The notes beneath the pieces were generated by a model. It was not told where the DNA came from, made no database searches, and saw only the letters and a program-made list of their open reading frames with translations. A DNA stretch of 64,000 nt from Nymphaea colorata (Eukaryota > Streptophyta > Magnoliopsida > Nymphaeales > Nymphaeaceae): the NCBI RefSeq assembly GCF_008831285.2, contig NC_045147.1, positions 19,348,581-19,412,580 of the forward strand, written 5' to 3'. This document shows, piece after piece, positions 52,804 to 63,883 of the stretch. The translations under genes and the position numbers were made by a program. Numbering within the stretch: position 1 is the first letter of the stretch; every line of letters starts with the position of its first letter.

Positions 52804-54159
52804 ATTGTTGGAATTCATCGAGCCTTAGAAACCACAAAAGGGACAGCGACTGATCGAAATCAACGATGAGTTTACGTCTTCTACTTGGAAGACGCGTCTC
52901 CGTGGAATAAAAAAAAGTAGAAAAATTAGACGGAATCCGCGGCACTGCTGGTTCAACTTGGCCACAAATACCATTTGGAGTCGGTAGATCCGCCAAAAGC
53001 TTGTCCTGCCAAAATACAACACTCCAATCTCACTGTTGCTACTGCAATATACAGAAAAAATAAATCGTGTTATTATCATGATAATTTTCAAATATTGGTA
53101 GACGTACTAAAGATAATAGAATGATATTTGCATTTCAAATTATTTGAAAACCTCTTGTGGTTGTTTGCAGTTATTATTGAAAAAATACAAGTAGAGAAGC
53201 CATAATTTAGTGAGTTCCTTATTTTCGTTTTTTCAGGTTGCCAAGATTTGTCAAGACTAAAAGATACTTGAACATTCATCAAAAGTTACCAAGACCCATA
53301 TTGGTCATTATGCTTATTAAAGTAAGTCTTTTGGATCTACTTGCGTGGATCTGAATCCAATACATGGATACTTGCACTGCAGAAATGAACTAGGATCCAA
53401 ATAATAAACTCTACGTCAACTGAATGTTCACCCTTGTCATCAAATTGACAGCAGTTCTCAATCTATTTATCATTCTCTCTGAATCAATCTCCAAAAATTG
53501 GAGAAAAGCAGTCCTCGACAAATTAAGCTCACTGGCGCTGCAGCATGAGACAAAAGATGATTCCAATCCATGGTTTAAACTCTAAATCTGCTGAATATTC
53601 GCCCTTGAGATGTAGTATAGAGACATGTCTGGTCTGAATCTGTAGTACATTCTCTCTGCACTATAGTTGCTAGTTTTTATCGTCCAAGGTATTTTTTGCC
53701 AATCGGCAGAAGGTATTTTAGTCATTAGGGACTACAAATTTATTGCCCTTGAGCTTGTGTTAGAGATTAAGTAATTTGCTCTTGAGCCGCTTTAGTATCG
53801 GTTTTGAAAAAAGTGTGGGTATTTCCAGTCTTTTGAAGAAAAATATATATTTTTTGAAAGAGTCAAGGAATTTTCGTCTTCATGTAGGGGAATATGTCCA
53901 ATTGACGGGCAAAAAAAAAAAAAAGCTATCTGAAAATGGTATACGCCGGGCTTGAGAGAGAGACGTCGGCAAAACGCGGCCTTCAATCATATAAAAGCGG
54001 CAACGCCGTTGCGGCCACTGGAAGTTCTTCATATGTGCCATATTGAAGTTCGCATGATCAGTTAGCAACCGTCGGCAATGCCAAGAAGCTGACCCGACAC
54101 CAAATTTTTGTCCTTTGACGATCTAAGTTCTTGTTTGTGTTTTCCTTAAAGGTGAATAA
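52804..54159. other. Intergenic region with a diverged ~40-bp direct repeat
   Basis: No gene is visible. Two related segments at about 53396-53436 and 53567-53607 (period ~171 bases) share taaactcta, ctgaatgttc/ctgaatattc and cccttga/cccttgt. Otherwise this is plain AT-rich DNA. Confidence 0.5.
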
Positions 54160-54357
54160 TCCGAAGTATTGTGAGAGTTTTTTTTGAGAGGCGGGTCAAA
54201 CGGTCTAACGAATTTATTCGAGTAAGGTCAAATTAATTCGAAATCCAAAAAATATATTAGACAACTAAAAATTTTCAATTTTTTAATGTAATTTTTTTTT
54301 TCAATTACCTGAGGTGGGGTTATGGCCTTAGTAGGCCTCCCTCTCCCTCTGCCCTTG
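54160..54357 (-). mobile_element. Diverged inverted copy of the 54927-55139 MITE
   Basis: When the complete MITE is reverse-complemented it lines up along this stretch. Shared blocks are ggcgggtcaaacg, a gacaactaaaaa/gcaactaaaaa block, ttcaattttttaatgtaa, then a ctgaggtggggttatggcc region and a C-rich end tgcccttg. The left end is poorly preserved and I see no target-site duplication. The copy is older than its neighbour. Confidence 0.65.
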
Positions 54358-54615
54358 TGTCAGCGTGGTGTCATTGCCATAGTGCTTCAACTTGTGCATC
54401 AATACTTCAAAATCTCCTTTTTTGTGGCACAAAGAGTTGATGCCTTGAACATTTAAAACATGAACTGGCGGCTGTGAGCCATTATAACAACCTCATGGGA
54501 AACCACACATTGTTTACATCAACATGGTGATGAAAAGCTAATGTTATGTTAAAATCATCGTGGAACTGATGTTTCAAAGGAGAACATTCCTCGAATGAAA
54601 GCAGTCACCTTGTAT

Positions 54616-54649
54616 CAAAGCACTCTCAAAGCGAAACAAGAGTGCTTTG
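54616..54649. repeat. Perfect 11-bp inverted repeat with 12-base loop
   Basis: CAAAGCACTCT at 54616-54626 is mirrored by AGAGTGCTTTG at 54639-54649. It could fold as a short hairpin. There is no T-run or gene end beside it, so no terminator role is implied. Confidence 0.8.
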
Positions 54650-54926
54650 TTCTAACATTACTATATATTCTTCCATCTTTGAAATTGACATATGTCCTTG
54701 GCTTGTTTGATTGGAGAAAGAAAAGGAAGAAGTATATGGAAGATTGTTGTCTGATTAATTGACTTAGAGAGAAAGTAACATTCGGTTCTCTTGTTGATGT
54801 TTAATTTATTTTCTTTTGTTAATGTCCTTTTTGGATTATTGGAGGAATGTATCTATTGTATATCTGATACCCTTTATTGATATTTAAATCATGCAGTTAG
54901 ATACGTACAAGATGAGTAATTAAGCC

Positions 54927-55139
54927 CAGGGGTGGGGGAGGGGGGCCGCCTAGGTCGTGGCCCTGCACCAGCTAACAGAAAAAAAAATTACATTAAAAAA
55001 ATTGAATTTTTTTAGTTGCATAATGTATTTTTTATATTTGGGTTTAGTTTGGCCCTATCCGGATATGTTTGTTGGATCGTTTGACCTACCCCTGAAATCG
55101 TTTGACCCGCCCTTGAAAAAAATCCTCACTTCACCCCTG
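54927..55139 (+). mobile_element. hAT-type MITE, 213 bp, with intact target duplication
   Basis: The element begins CAGGGGTG and ends CACCCCTG, perfect 8-bp terminal inverted repeats. It is flanked on both sides by attaagcc (54919-54926 and 55140-55147), an exact 8-bp target-site duplication. An 8-bp duplication and CAGGGGTG-like ends are the marks of the hAT superfamily. The inside is AT-rich, has no open frame of note and contains two nearby aaatcgtttgacc-like words. The intact duplication implies a fairly recent insertion. Transposition would depend on a transposase from elsewhere. Confidence 0.9.
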
Positions 55140-55163
55140 ATTAAGCCCCTGTAAATAATCTTT

Positions 55164-55229
55164 TACACTGTGTTCCACGACTTTGCACACAGACCAATGT
55201 ATAATACACTGTGTTCCACGACTTTGCAC
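55164..55229. repeat. Two perfect 25-bp direct repeats, 41 bp apart
   Basis: Copies at 55164-55188 and 55205-55229 are identical over 25 bases starting tacactgtgttccacgac. The intervening bases also share an accaatgt word with the sequence after copy two, so the original unit was about 41 bases. The repeat starts 17 bases right of the MITE target duplication. Confidence 0.9.
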
Positions 55230-55579
55230 CTTCCAAACCAATGTCTAAGAAGAAAATTTCTTACTCTAAATAAGTAGACTCTAACAGGGCGGTTAAACAT
55301 GATAAATTTTGGATCTTGATATCATGCGATAGGTAGCGTTACCAAATCACGCGGTATTCAAATATAGGATATTGCCTATTCATATCTTATAAGTCATGTC
55401 TTCATTTGAATTTGTTAAGTAGATCGAGGAACCAAATTAAATTTCTGTGTCACGTCCGTATAAAAAAGCATCGAATTTCGTAGGAAAGTGAAGCTCTTCC
55501 ATATGAAATAAGGTGAAGAAACCATTTCACACAAAATTGAGCACTTAAAGCATGAAAATTATGCAATCACCACAAGTTT

Positions 55580-55814
55580 TCGGGTGAGCAAGGGGTATTA
55601 ATCCCACCGCCCGAAAAAGGCCCGCCCCTCATTCCCCCTGCCTCCGGGGTCCTGAGCTGCGTCGGTGTCAGCGATAGCAACGGTGCACCCTTCAGCTTAG
55701 ATGCCACGCCCTACCGCCTTAAGACACAGGAACATAACGCCCACGGCAATCGAACTAGAGACCTGTCTTAGTACAGGCTCCTAACTCAACCAGCTACGCT
55801 ATGCCCCTTGAAGC
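55580..55814 (-). mobile_element. tRNA-derived SINE, 235 bp, with 17-bp target duplication
   Basis: Read on the minus strand, the element starts ggggcatagcgtagctgg, with tagcgtagctgg resembling the polymerase III A box. About 40 bases on comes agttcgattgcc, resembling the B box GGTTCGANNCC. A GC-rich body and an AT-containing tail ending ccccttgctcacccga follow. The identical 17-base sequence gcaatcaccacaagttt flanks it at 55563-55579 and 55815-55831. Promoter boxes plus long duplication mark a LINE-mobilised SINE. The 3' end is not a simple poly(A), as in Au-like plant SINEs. Confidence 0.88.
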
Positions 55815-55910
55815 GCAATCACCACAAGTTTATTACTGACATCTTTAAGTGGAAAAGAACACTTCCACATGTAGTCCGACACAAGAACAACAACAAACAC
55901 GAAATCTGTC

Positions 55911-55946
55911 TCTCTCTCACACACACACACAAACACACACACACAC
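55911..55946. repeat. (CT)n(CA)n microsatellite
   Basis: A short CT run passes into CACACA units with one interruption (acaaacac). It lies between the SINE and the broken lipid-transfer-protein gene. Confidence 0.85.
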
Positions 55947-56102
55947 AGGCAGGACACGACTCATCTAAGACACCACCACCATGGTTTCTTCCATCACTTC
56001 ATCTGTATGCATCGATGAACTCAGTGAGCTCTGCACGAAAAGAGAAACAATATTTACTAGTAAGAAAACCATGAGAAGAAAGAGAGACGCTAATTCTCCT
56101 TG

Positions 56103-56622
56103 TCAAAGCCTGAAACAGTGCTTTTGCTGAAACCCGGATCTCTAGAGAAAGAAATCAAGCGAATTTTATATAAAGAAAGCATGTCGATTTCCGGGTAGCT
56201 GCGGAGAACGGCAAATGAGTTAAACAAGTTAGTGGGGTAGTGCCCCCACACCAAATACCTGTTGCAGTTAATCGAAGGGTCGATGGGGAAGGCCAAATGA
56301 GCGCCGCATGCCGCGGGCAAGGCGCGGGCGAGGCGGTAGTTGAACGGTCCGGAGTATCCGAAAAAGGCCATCTTGAGGGCCTGAGGCAGCGGCAGGCGGC
56401 CTGGCGGTCCGCCGGCAGCCGGAGTCTGTTGTTGATGAGGTTTCTGACGCTGCTGCAACAGCGGGGCGGGGGTGCTGCGAAGCCTCCTCGATGTATTACA
56501 TATTCCAGGCATGGCAGCAGATCCTCATACAGGGCATCGCATGTCATTGCCGCTTTTGCCTTTGGCAGCGCTGCTGCCAAGAGCATTACCATTACCATGA
56601 GGGAAGAGAATTTCGAAGCCAT
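56103..56622 (-). pseudogene. Lipid-transfer-protein gene with a reading-frame break
   Basis: Starting at the ATG at 56622, the protein begins MASKFSSLMVMVMLLAAALP, a signal peptide, and follows the nsLTP pattern through TCDALYEDLLPCLEYV, PPRCCSSVRNL and AACRCL. Just after the CxC cysteines, near 56388, the match jumps to another frame, which continues QALKMAFFGYSGPFNYRLA, ALPAACGAHL and SINCNR with the last two cysteines. One base seems to be missing. A good splice donor (AACAG|gtattt, exon end at 56259) follows. An acceptor before GCTTTGA (56103-56109) would give a two-residue last exon, as in many nsLTP genes, but that part is inference. Either the copy is a young pseudogene or the assembly has an error. 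The remainder is well conserved. It pairs with the intact gene at 52337-52711. Confidence 0.72.
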
Positions 56623-56662
56623 GGTGCTTGTACCTTCCAGAAGGGAAGGGGGTGTCGAAGGA

Positions 56663-56670
56663 CTTAAATA
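56663..56670 (-). promoter_or_regulatory. TATA-like box of the broken lipid-transfer gene
   Basis: TATTTAAG on the minus strand lies 41 bases before the ATG at 56622. The spacing would leave a very short 5' UTR, so confidence is limited. Confidence 0.35.
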
Positions 56671-57776
56671 TGGAGGAGGATTCCTGAGGCCGTCTGGTGT
56701 GTATAATCGTGCCGTCGTCCACCGACCGAATATCACGGCAGAGAGAGACCGGAAAAAAGCTGGCGAGGGAAATTGTCTGGTTCTTAGAACTTGTGGAATA
56801 ATGGACACAAGTTAAAAAACTGTCGTTAATCAAACATTTCTAAGTTAAATGGAAATTATTTCGTACCCCTTTTTTCTTACATTAGAAAAAAAATCATTCT
56901 TAGACCCATTTTTTATTTATAAGTAATTATGCTGATATATCTCGCTTTTGCTAATTATAACTGGCAAACAGAACAGTTTTGTAATCGAATTATCACATGT
57001 TGGAAAAAGTTAGCATTTCTAATACCCGATATTGTTGGTTTAGGTTGAGACGCTTGGAAATGCATCAGCTGATACGGCACCGGATCAGTTGTATCGCTTT
57101 GGCAGGCACGAATGTTGATCAGGGTCATATCGAGCAAAAAATCTTGATGTAAACATGAAGGAAGACGTTCAGCATATCTTAATGTCATGAATGAATTCAT
57201 ATCAATCCACCACCCACCCACATATATAAATATATGTGAGAATGTGTAAATATATGTGAGAGAAAGATATCAAAGGGATCATCAATGATCGATGTTTGTT
57301 TGAATCAAAACTATAGACGTGATTCACGAAATGAGTAAAATATCGTTTGGTTCCTTCCAAACTTAAAAGGACTGGATTTATGCTTTGGAACCCCACAACG
57401 AAGGGAGTTACGATTTCAATTTCTTGAAAGTTAATACGACTGAATGGACCATAATGAATCCATTGATATCGTCCAATCGGACTGAAGCCATATCTAAATT
57501 CTAATATGAACCTTACTGCAAGAGTAAGCCTAAGGATATGATCCAAGTGTGCAAGAGGGAGACCCCTCTCTTCCCTTTTAGAGCACATCATGTTCCCTAG
57601 AGGGCAGCGGACAATATGATTTTACTCAGGTACTTATGTTGTTTGACATATAATAACAAATAATCTGTCAGTGAAGCATCAAGTTGCACAGGGCAGCAAC
57701 TCTTTCTTCAGTAAATGATTCATTTCACGAACAAGAAGTTCAAGAAAATTAGCCACTACCTAGCTTGATTTCAAAG

Positions 57777-57828
<52 letters not shown>

Positions 57829-59384
57829 CAAAGGAATTCTCGATCAACCTCAGACATTTGTGCAATAGAATTACATGGGAGAAGAGAACTACCGAAACTA
57901 AATGTCGACTAGACTTCACTTTAAATACTCTTGGATCGCCCAAGAGAAAAGCTCCCGAACGCCGTTTGGCTTTCGGGATTTGTAAAAACCCTTGGGGTCA
58001 CCAGGGAGAACGACTAAGTTTCAAGCTTGCAACAAGAGATAACTCCCAGACTTGCAAGCTGTTTTGACCACCGTTACCAACAAAATGAAAAAAGAAATGA
58101 GTAGCCATACTTAAAAGGGGAGGCCATGCAGACGACATCAGGATACACAATAGAATTGGGAAAATGGAGTGCAGCAAAAAGCAGATCGAAGCAGCCAAGG
58201 CAATCCTAGAAAAGAAGCATGTTTCCCTCAAGCTACGGCTGCTATGCACGGTCCATTTGAATAAATAACTTCACCCACAAGGTACTTCGCAATCGTATGA
58301 TCCCAGATCAATCCCAAGCTTAGGATTGGACGTGACAAGATTGCCTATAACTGATTAGTAATGGAACCTACCCAAATATTGGGAAGGTCTAGAATCTATC
58401 TCCATAACAGTTGTATGCCTCATATTAGATTTGCCATCTCTTCAACAGTGTTCTCAGAAATGGCTTCAGCAGTAGACCTCTAACAAACGTGCAAGTTGGA
58501 GGAGAGCTTCTGCTGACAACCAAGTGCAAGCCATATATATATGGAAAGACATCCAACAGGATCTTTTTATTTCCTGCTTTAACATAAGTTGAGGCTGTCT
58601 CTTGGTCCAGTCATGAAAATTGAACTACTAGCAACGTGACTCCGGCTAGTTAAATTACTTGTGCATTCACCAACAAATGCAAACCAAACAAGGATGTAGA
58701 GGATCACTGAGGATTATGCATGGATGCACTTGTATTATATACAGAGAGAAATATAGCCAAACAAGAGATGGAGTTAGTTTTAACGGACAAAGGATGCTAA
58801 GAAACTATAATAACTGAACACCAATCAAAGTAACAAGGCTGAATAAAATAAACAAAAAGAAAATACAACTACAAAACCTTTGGCAAGTGTTAAAAAAGAT
58901 CACATATTAACGCTAAAAAATGATTAGCCATTGTTCAATTTCAAAATTAGGCTTTGGAATTTCCATGAACACAGCTAATCCCAAGTTGACAGTCTGCAGG
59001 AGATAGGATTAAAGTTTGAAGAAAGCTGGTGAACACAGACAGTTAAGAATGTGATCTGGACCATGTTTTGCAGTTCAACCTAACATTAGAAAAAGGAAAG
59101 CTGCAAACATAGAACCTCATAGCAAGAATACCAAATAGTAACATGAAGTTACTGCTTAAGGATAAAGAATGTACAACGTATAGCCAGAATTCTCAGAAAA
59201 ATTTTGTCAACAGCCCAGAAAGGTAACATCAAAAGATCATGAGAACCCTCATTCCAAATAGCACTAATCTTGGTTGGAGAGGAGAAAAAATGACTTTTAT
59301 CAAATAATAGAAAATTTCTTGGTTATTGACAAAAGAAAGGGGATGGCATGTCTACTTTCGGCTTTCATATATTTCGTAAAACTT
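56671..59384. other. Intergenic region left of the PPD2 gene
   Basis: I see no gene in 2.7 kb. The open frame at 57202-57591 (-) and smaller ones match nothing known. A compound (AT)n(AG)n microsatellite lies at 57778-57829, and cacccaccca plus atatatgtgag repeats near 57205-57262. The right part contains the PPD2 3' UTR. Confidence 0.55.
57778..57829. repeat. Compound (AT)n(AG)n microsatellite
   Basis: About fifteen AT units (57778-57807) run directly into about twelve AG units (to 57829). On the opposite strand this is the same (CT)n(AT)n type as at 22246 and 36428. Confidence 0.95.
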
Positions 59385-62300
59385 TTAAGCTGCTGACTTG
59401 AACACTCTGAATGAATCCATAACATCACGCAGCACATTTTCTTCAGATGCAAAGACATTCTCTGGGCTCTGTAACCTCAACTCGTATAGACGATTATTTT
59501 CAACTCCAAGAACTGAAAGATAGCGCCTATCCCATTCAAGACGGGTGACTCTGTCCTGTGGCATGATAGCCAGCTCATTGTTGTTGGCATATGATTTTAT
59601 ATTCACCTACATGATCATCAAATCAAATTACTCACAAGCAAGATTTTATACAGCAACAATGGCAGTAAAGCAAGCAGCAAAACGTGACTAGTATTATACT
59701 GGATTATGGATATGTACTTAAGGCTCTTTTGAGACTCTTCAAGAGGGTTGCTTTTGAGGTGAGTTGTTACGGTGTTTCATGGGAATCAGGCAAGTTAATG
59801 TCCATAAAGAAGCACGGGAAGGTATCTCAGTGGTGATAATTTGAACATTTCTCCCGTAGGAGGCATTTGTCAATTGCAGGATCTATCAGCCTTCCACTTT
59901 AGCAGTTCCCAACAACCACTGTTACCCAACTTTCAATAAAGGCTTGATAGGTGCAACCATGTGTTCACAGTTCAGGCAATCCCAAATAAATGCAGGGAGA
60001 AAAAAGGTGATATACGCATAGGAATAAAACTAAACAACCAGAAAAACAGAAAAATAAAGTAACAAAAAGGAAATAATTTTAGTCATATATAAGTGCAATA
60101 AAAACTAAGGAAAAGCAAATTCTTACTTCAACTATGTAATAAAGCTTCCCATCATCAGCAACCTTGGAAGATGTGGAAATAATACTTGATTCACGCCGCA
60201 CACCAAGTCTGGTTGACATGAATTCTGTCAAATATTGCTTTAATACTTTCTCTCCAGCTGCTTGAGGAGGACCTAAATCCTCAACACTTTGATACCTTGA
60301 GGAAGAAGGAGATGATATCTCCAAGGAAAGATTTTCATCAAGAACAAATGGGTCCCGAAAGAATACATCTGCTCCAGAACCTCGAACTTGAATCCAGTTC
60401 AAGGGGCACTTCAAGGAGTAACCATCAAAAGTGTCTATATATTCCCTAAATACATCTCTTTGCTCTGCAAATGCACTATCCGTTGGGCGCAGCTTTGAGC
60501 AAACATAACCTAGAAAAACCTTACTAATAAAATTCCTGCGTGTTACTGAAACAGCATCACCCTGATAAACCATTAGCAAGTCATGCATGAGATATAAATA
60601 TAAATCACAAATGTTAAAAGGATAAAGACATCAAATATCGGTGGTCACAAAAATCCAACTCAAATTGGCAACATAAAAGAGTTTCATAGGATATGTTTCC
60701 TGATATTTCAGTTACATCTCTCAGCACATAAAGATTTCTAATTTTCTAAAACTCTGAAAAACAGCAACAAAAATAAAAAAGCACACGCTTTTGTAATAAA
60801 AAAAATATTATTGAACATATAAAAAATCTAGAATATATAAAAGTATATGATAGAGGAGGGCCAAAAAGTCTGAAGAAAGAAAGTGAATCACCACTTGCGG
60901 CTACTTCATTGTTAGGTTTATTCAAATTAGACAGTAGTTGGCTAAGACAGTTGAAGAAGAAAAAGAAAATTTAAGATGATAACATCTTCATAGCCACATG
61001 TTTTGCTGCTAAATGAAGATTAGCAAGTTTCAGTTACATTCAGCATGGAGACACAAGGCTTTGCAAAACAGGCTACTAAAATATATTTTCACCTACATCC
61101 AGCTTGGGACTTCAATGTGGATCAGGCTTAAGGAAAATTACGCTAATGGTCGACAGGCTTCAATGGGTCAAAGCTGAGTTAAGAGTTCATCGTGAACAGG
61201 CTAAACAAAAAACTTTAAAATCATTTGCACCACTAGACTGAGCCAACCAACTTGTGCACCATGAACATGACCAGCGAAAAGCATAATCAAGACGTGCTTG
61301 GTAGTGCACTAACGTACATATTTAAACTAGCCTAAATCCACTGAATCAATAGTCATGTTCCACAGGGACTATATTCACCTGCACCACACAAGTTGGATCC
61401 AGAGAGTAAAAAATAAAAAATGACTGCCAACATCTGGCTTTGCCATCTTTATCATCAAGCAGAAAAAAAATGTAAAAGCATGGTAACCTAAACTAAAACA
61501 TAATAGGCTAACAAAAGAAAGAATATGACTAGGTCACTGTATAAGTCGATCTGAGTCAATTTTGTAAATAAAAAATATGGTTTCTAGAGGGCCAAGGTCA
61601 AAATTATCAGTTCAAAGGGTGGCCGTGCTATCCAGATTACTTAGACCATCCATAAATTGTGTTGGTATCCCAGGGAAGAGAGGTTTTGAAGATGATCTTC
61701 CATATTTAGTGTTTGAACTTCACAAGACAGAAGCCCATTAGAAGATATATTATCGTAGCTGGAAACACCTATCATTTAACATCTCTCTAAGTTGCAACAA
61801 GAACTAAGCTTCAATTGATCGATCGATTGGCCAATTTTATTGCAGTAGCTGCATTGATTAAGTGTTTTACGTTTAGCTATAGCTCTTTGTTTTCACTCTT
61901 TCCAAGCATCTGTAAACAGCTGAGCAGAGGGTTTTCCATGTGCCTTGCTGCAAAGAAATGGCAAAAAGTTCTACAACTGAAAAGGGAATAGATATATAGG
62001 GCATCCCTAATCAAGTATACGGAACAAGATCCGCCAAACAGATGAACATTGAGATTCGCCAAACTGATGAGCATGCACCTCAATACTTACAAATCTCTGA
62101 AATTGCAGAAGAATTAGTTTCTTCCAGACTTCCCCACCAAAACCCTCTTTTAACCTTACATAACCACCAAAATAAACAAATAACTAGACATATAAGGAAA
62201 GGAAAAACTAAATCTTGAAAAACAGACACTTCCAAAAGATAATGAAAACGTTGGCGTAAGTAATCCAGCCTCTCCACAATATTGCAAAGCCTCCAAGAAA

Positions 62301-62869
62301 CTTAGTTGAAAAGGATACGCTCTAAAAGTATCGCAGATCAAGCTACATTACTCCGGGATTCATTCCCAGCAGAACCCATGAGAAGTAAGCCTATAAGCTG
62401 AAAGATATGACTAAAAAATTATTGGTGTCCCTTAAAACACCATGAGGCGTCAATCTGTTGAAAGATTGTAAGGAATGCACCATTTTAAGTAATGGGGATT
62501 CACCAAGAACTCCTGTTGTCATACTACAGTGCCATTCCTGCTTTCAATATCAGGATACCTTCAAAAGCCTCCCAGAAAAAATCTCCTAACAAAAATTCAC
62601 AAGCGACCAAGAAGAGAACGATAACCATTGAGGACGTACCTGCTTTTTGCTTGACACAGCAGAAACATTTGCCTGGACAATACAGACACAAGCAATAAAA
62701 AACACCGCCAACAGAGTGAAGAACAACCCACGAAAAGAGAAAACAGTGACAATGGTATCCTGGAAATTGGTTGCTTCTGCATTACCTGGAGCACAACCGT
62801 CACACCTCTTCTATTAAAATTGGAAGATGGAACACCAACAGGTAAGGACATCAAGAAATGACATGCCAT
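59385..62869 (-). CDS. PPD2: PsbP-domain protein of the thylakoid lumen (PPD2-like)
   Basis: A PsbP-family protein. Family members sit in the thylakoid lumen and some assist photosystem assembly. The exact role of PPD2 is not well known. Exons on the minus strand are 62869-62786, 62672-62640, 60561-60127 and 59606-59385, closing to 257 residues. Residues 1 to ~40 resemble a chloroplast transit peptide. Arg47-Arg48 in SVTRRNFISKVFLGYV is a twin-arginine motif before a hydrophobic stretch, and DSAFA|EQ at 71/72 suits lumenal cleavage. The PsbP domain runs from DTFDGYSLKCPLNWIQVRGS through DVFFRDPF, LEISSPSSS, YLTEFMSTRLGVRRE and VADDGKLYYIVEVNIKSYAN to LRDVMDSFRVFK. The order and words match Arabidopsis At2g28605 as I recall it. 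The 33-base exon 2 (ANVSAVSSKKQ) is short but phase-true. Intron 2 is about 2.1 kb and AT-rich. The frame is intact. Confidence 0.9.
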
Positions 62870-63610
62870 TTCTTTCTGCTCAACCCAGCCGCGCAATTTT
62901 CCCAAATGCTGAGGCGGTATCAGTCCACGGCTCCACGCGCTCATCCAAGAAGATAGCAAGATCAAATAAAATAATGTGAAGCTCGACCATTTGGGTTTTG
63001 GCTAAGAATCAAGACACAAGGGGAGGGAGTGAGAGAGGAGGCGCCCCCACCCTCACCCAGTTGACAACCAGTCGGATGTCATCCACCGTGATTCTGCCAT
63101 CGGTGGGAATCGGGCCGAGCGGACCCAAAATCCGTTATCTCCTTGCAGGCCTGAACCCACGTTGGTTGTCAAATTTATTTCATCAGTCATCACCAACCCG
63201 CAACTGGAATCCAATTACTGTTGTTCGACAATGAAAATAAGATCCGATTGCTAAATCCAGATTTGGTGCTTTTTTACGTTCCTTATGCGTATCTATTATC
63301 CCAAGCAATCAAAGTTGAGAAAGGAGAGGACTTATCTAACTCAATAAGGATGACTAATAGTTTCCAGATTTACAGATTTTTAGGTGTACACAAGACACAC
63401 TGTCTCTCTTTAATGAAATACTCCTACAGTCCTACTCACCTGAACTCTCTTTTTCTCTCCAATCAATCTTAACATCAAAACCCTTTTGCCAAATGTGAGA
63501 AGTGTAAAGAAAAAAAAAAGAGAGTGAATAATACTTGAGATAAGATTTCCATTTTATCTCGTTTATGGATCCTTAGATCCAGATCCGAACCTGTTTTCAG
63601 TGCTTGATAC
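62870..63610. other. Divergent intergenic region, PPD2 and UBL5 promoters
   Basis: PPD2 and UBL5 diverge, so both promoters lie here. There is a GC-richer block at ~63000-63170 next to PPD2 and AT-rich DNA beyond it. No gene is seen. Confidence 0.6.
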
Positions 63611-63618
63611 TATAAATA
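63611..63618 (+). promoter_or_regulatory. TATA-box candidate of UBL5
   Basis: TATAAATA lies 273 bases before the UBL5 start codon. The intervening pyrimidine-rich sequence (CT runs, ttttttttttgctttcttag) suggests a 5' UTR that may contain an intron ending near ctttcttag at ~63799 or later. Confidence 0.45.
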
Positions 63619-63883
63619 AAGGCAGCCGCAAGGCGATCATTCTCGAACTATTCGCGCGAAAGATGAGCGCGTGTGTGCGTCTGACGGCGAGAGGCCCGTG
63701 TCACTCTCTCTCTCATTCTCGCTCTGCGTTTATAGGATTGGGGTTTGATTTTTGCCTGGTTCAGGAATTTTGTAAGTTTTTTTTTTTGCTTTCTTAGGGT
63801 TTTCTTCTGGTGGTTTCTTTTTAGATTACTACCCTGCTTCCTCCTCCTCCTCCTTGTGGGTGCGGTTCTTTTGAGGGGCGAAG

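Noticed and set aside
56155-56808. 217-codon open frame spanning the broken lipid-transfer gene
   Set aside because: Only its middle part is nsLTP sequence. The upstream part precedes the family-type ATG, and the downstream part is out of frame with the conserved cysteines.
60562-62639. Short open frames in the second PPD2 intron as separate genes
   Set aside because: They are short, occur in AT-rich intron DNA, and show no motif. The exon order and phase of PPD2 across this intron are exact.
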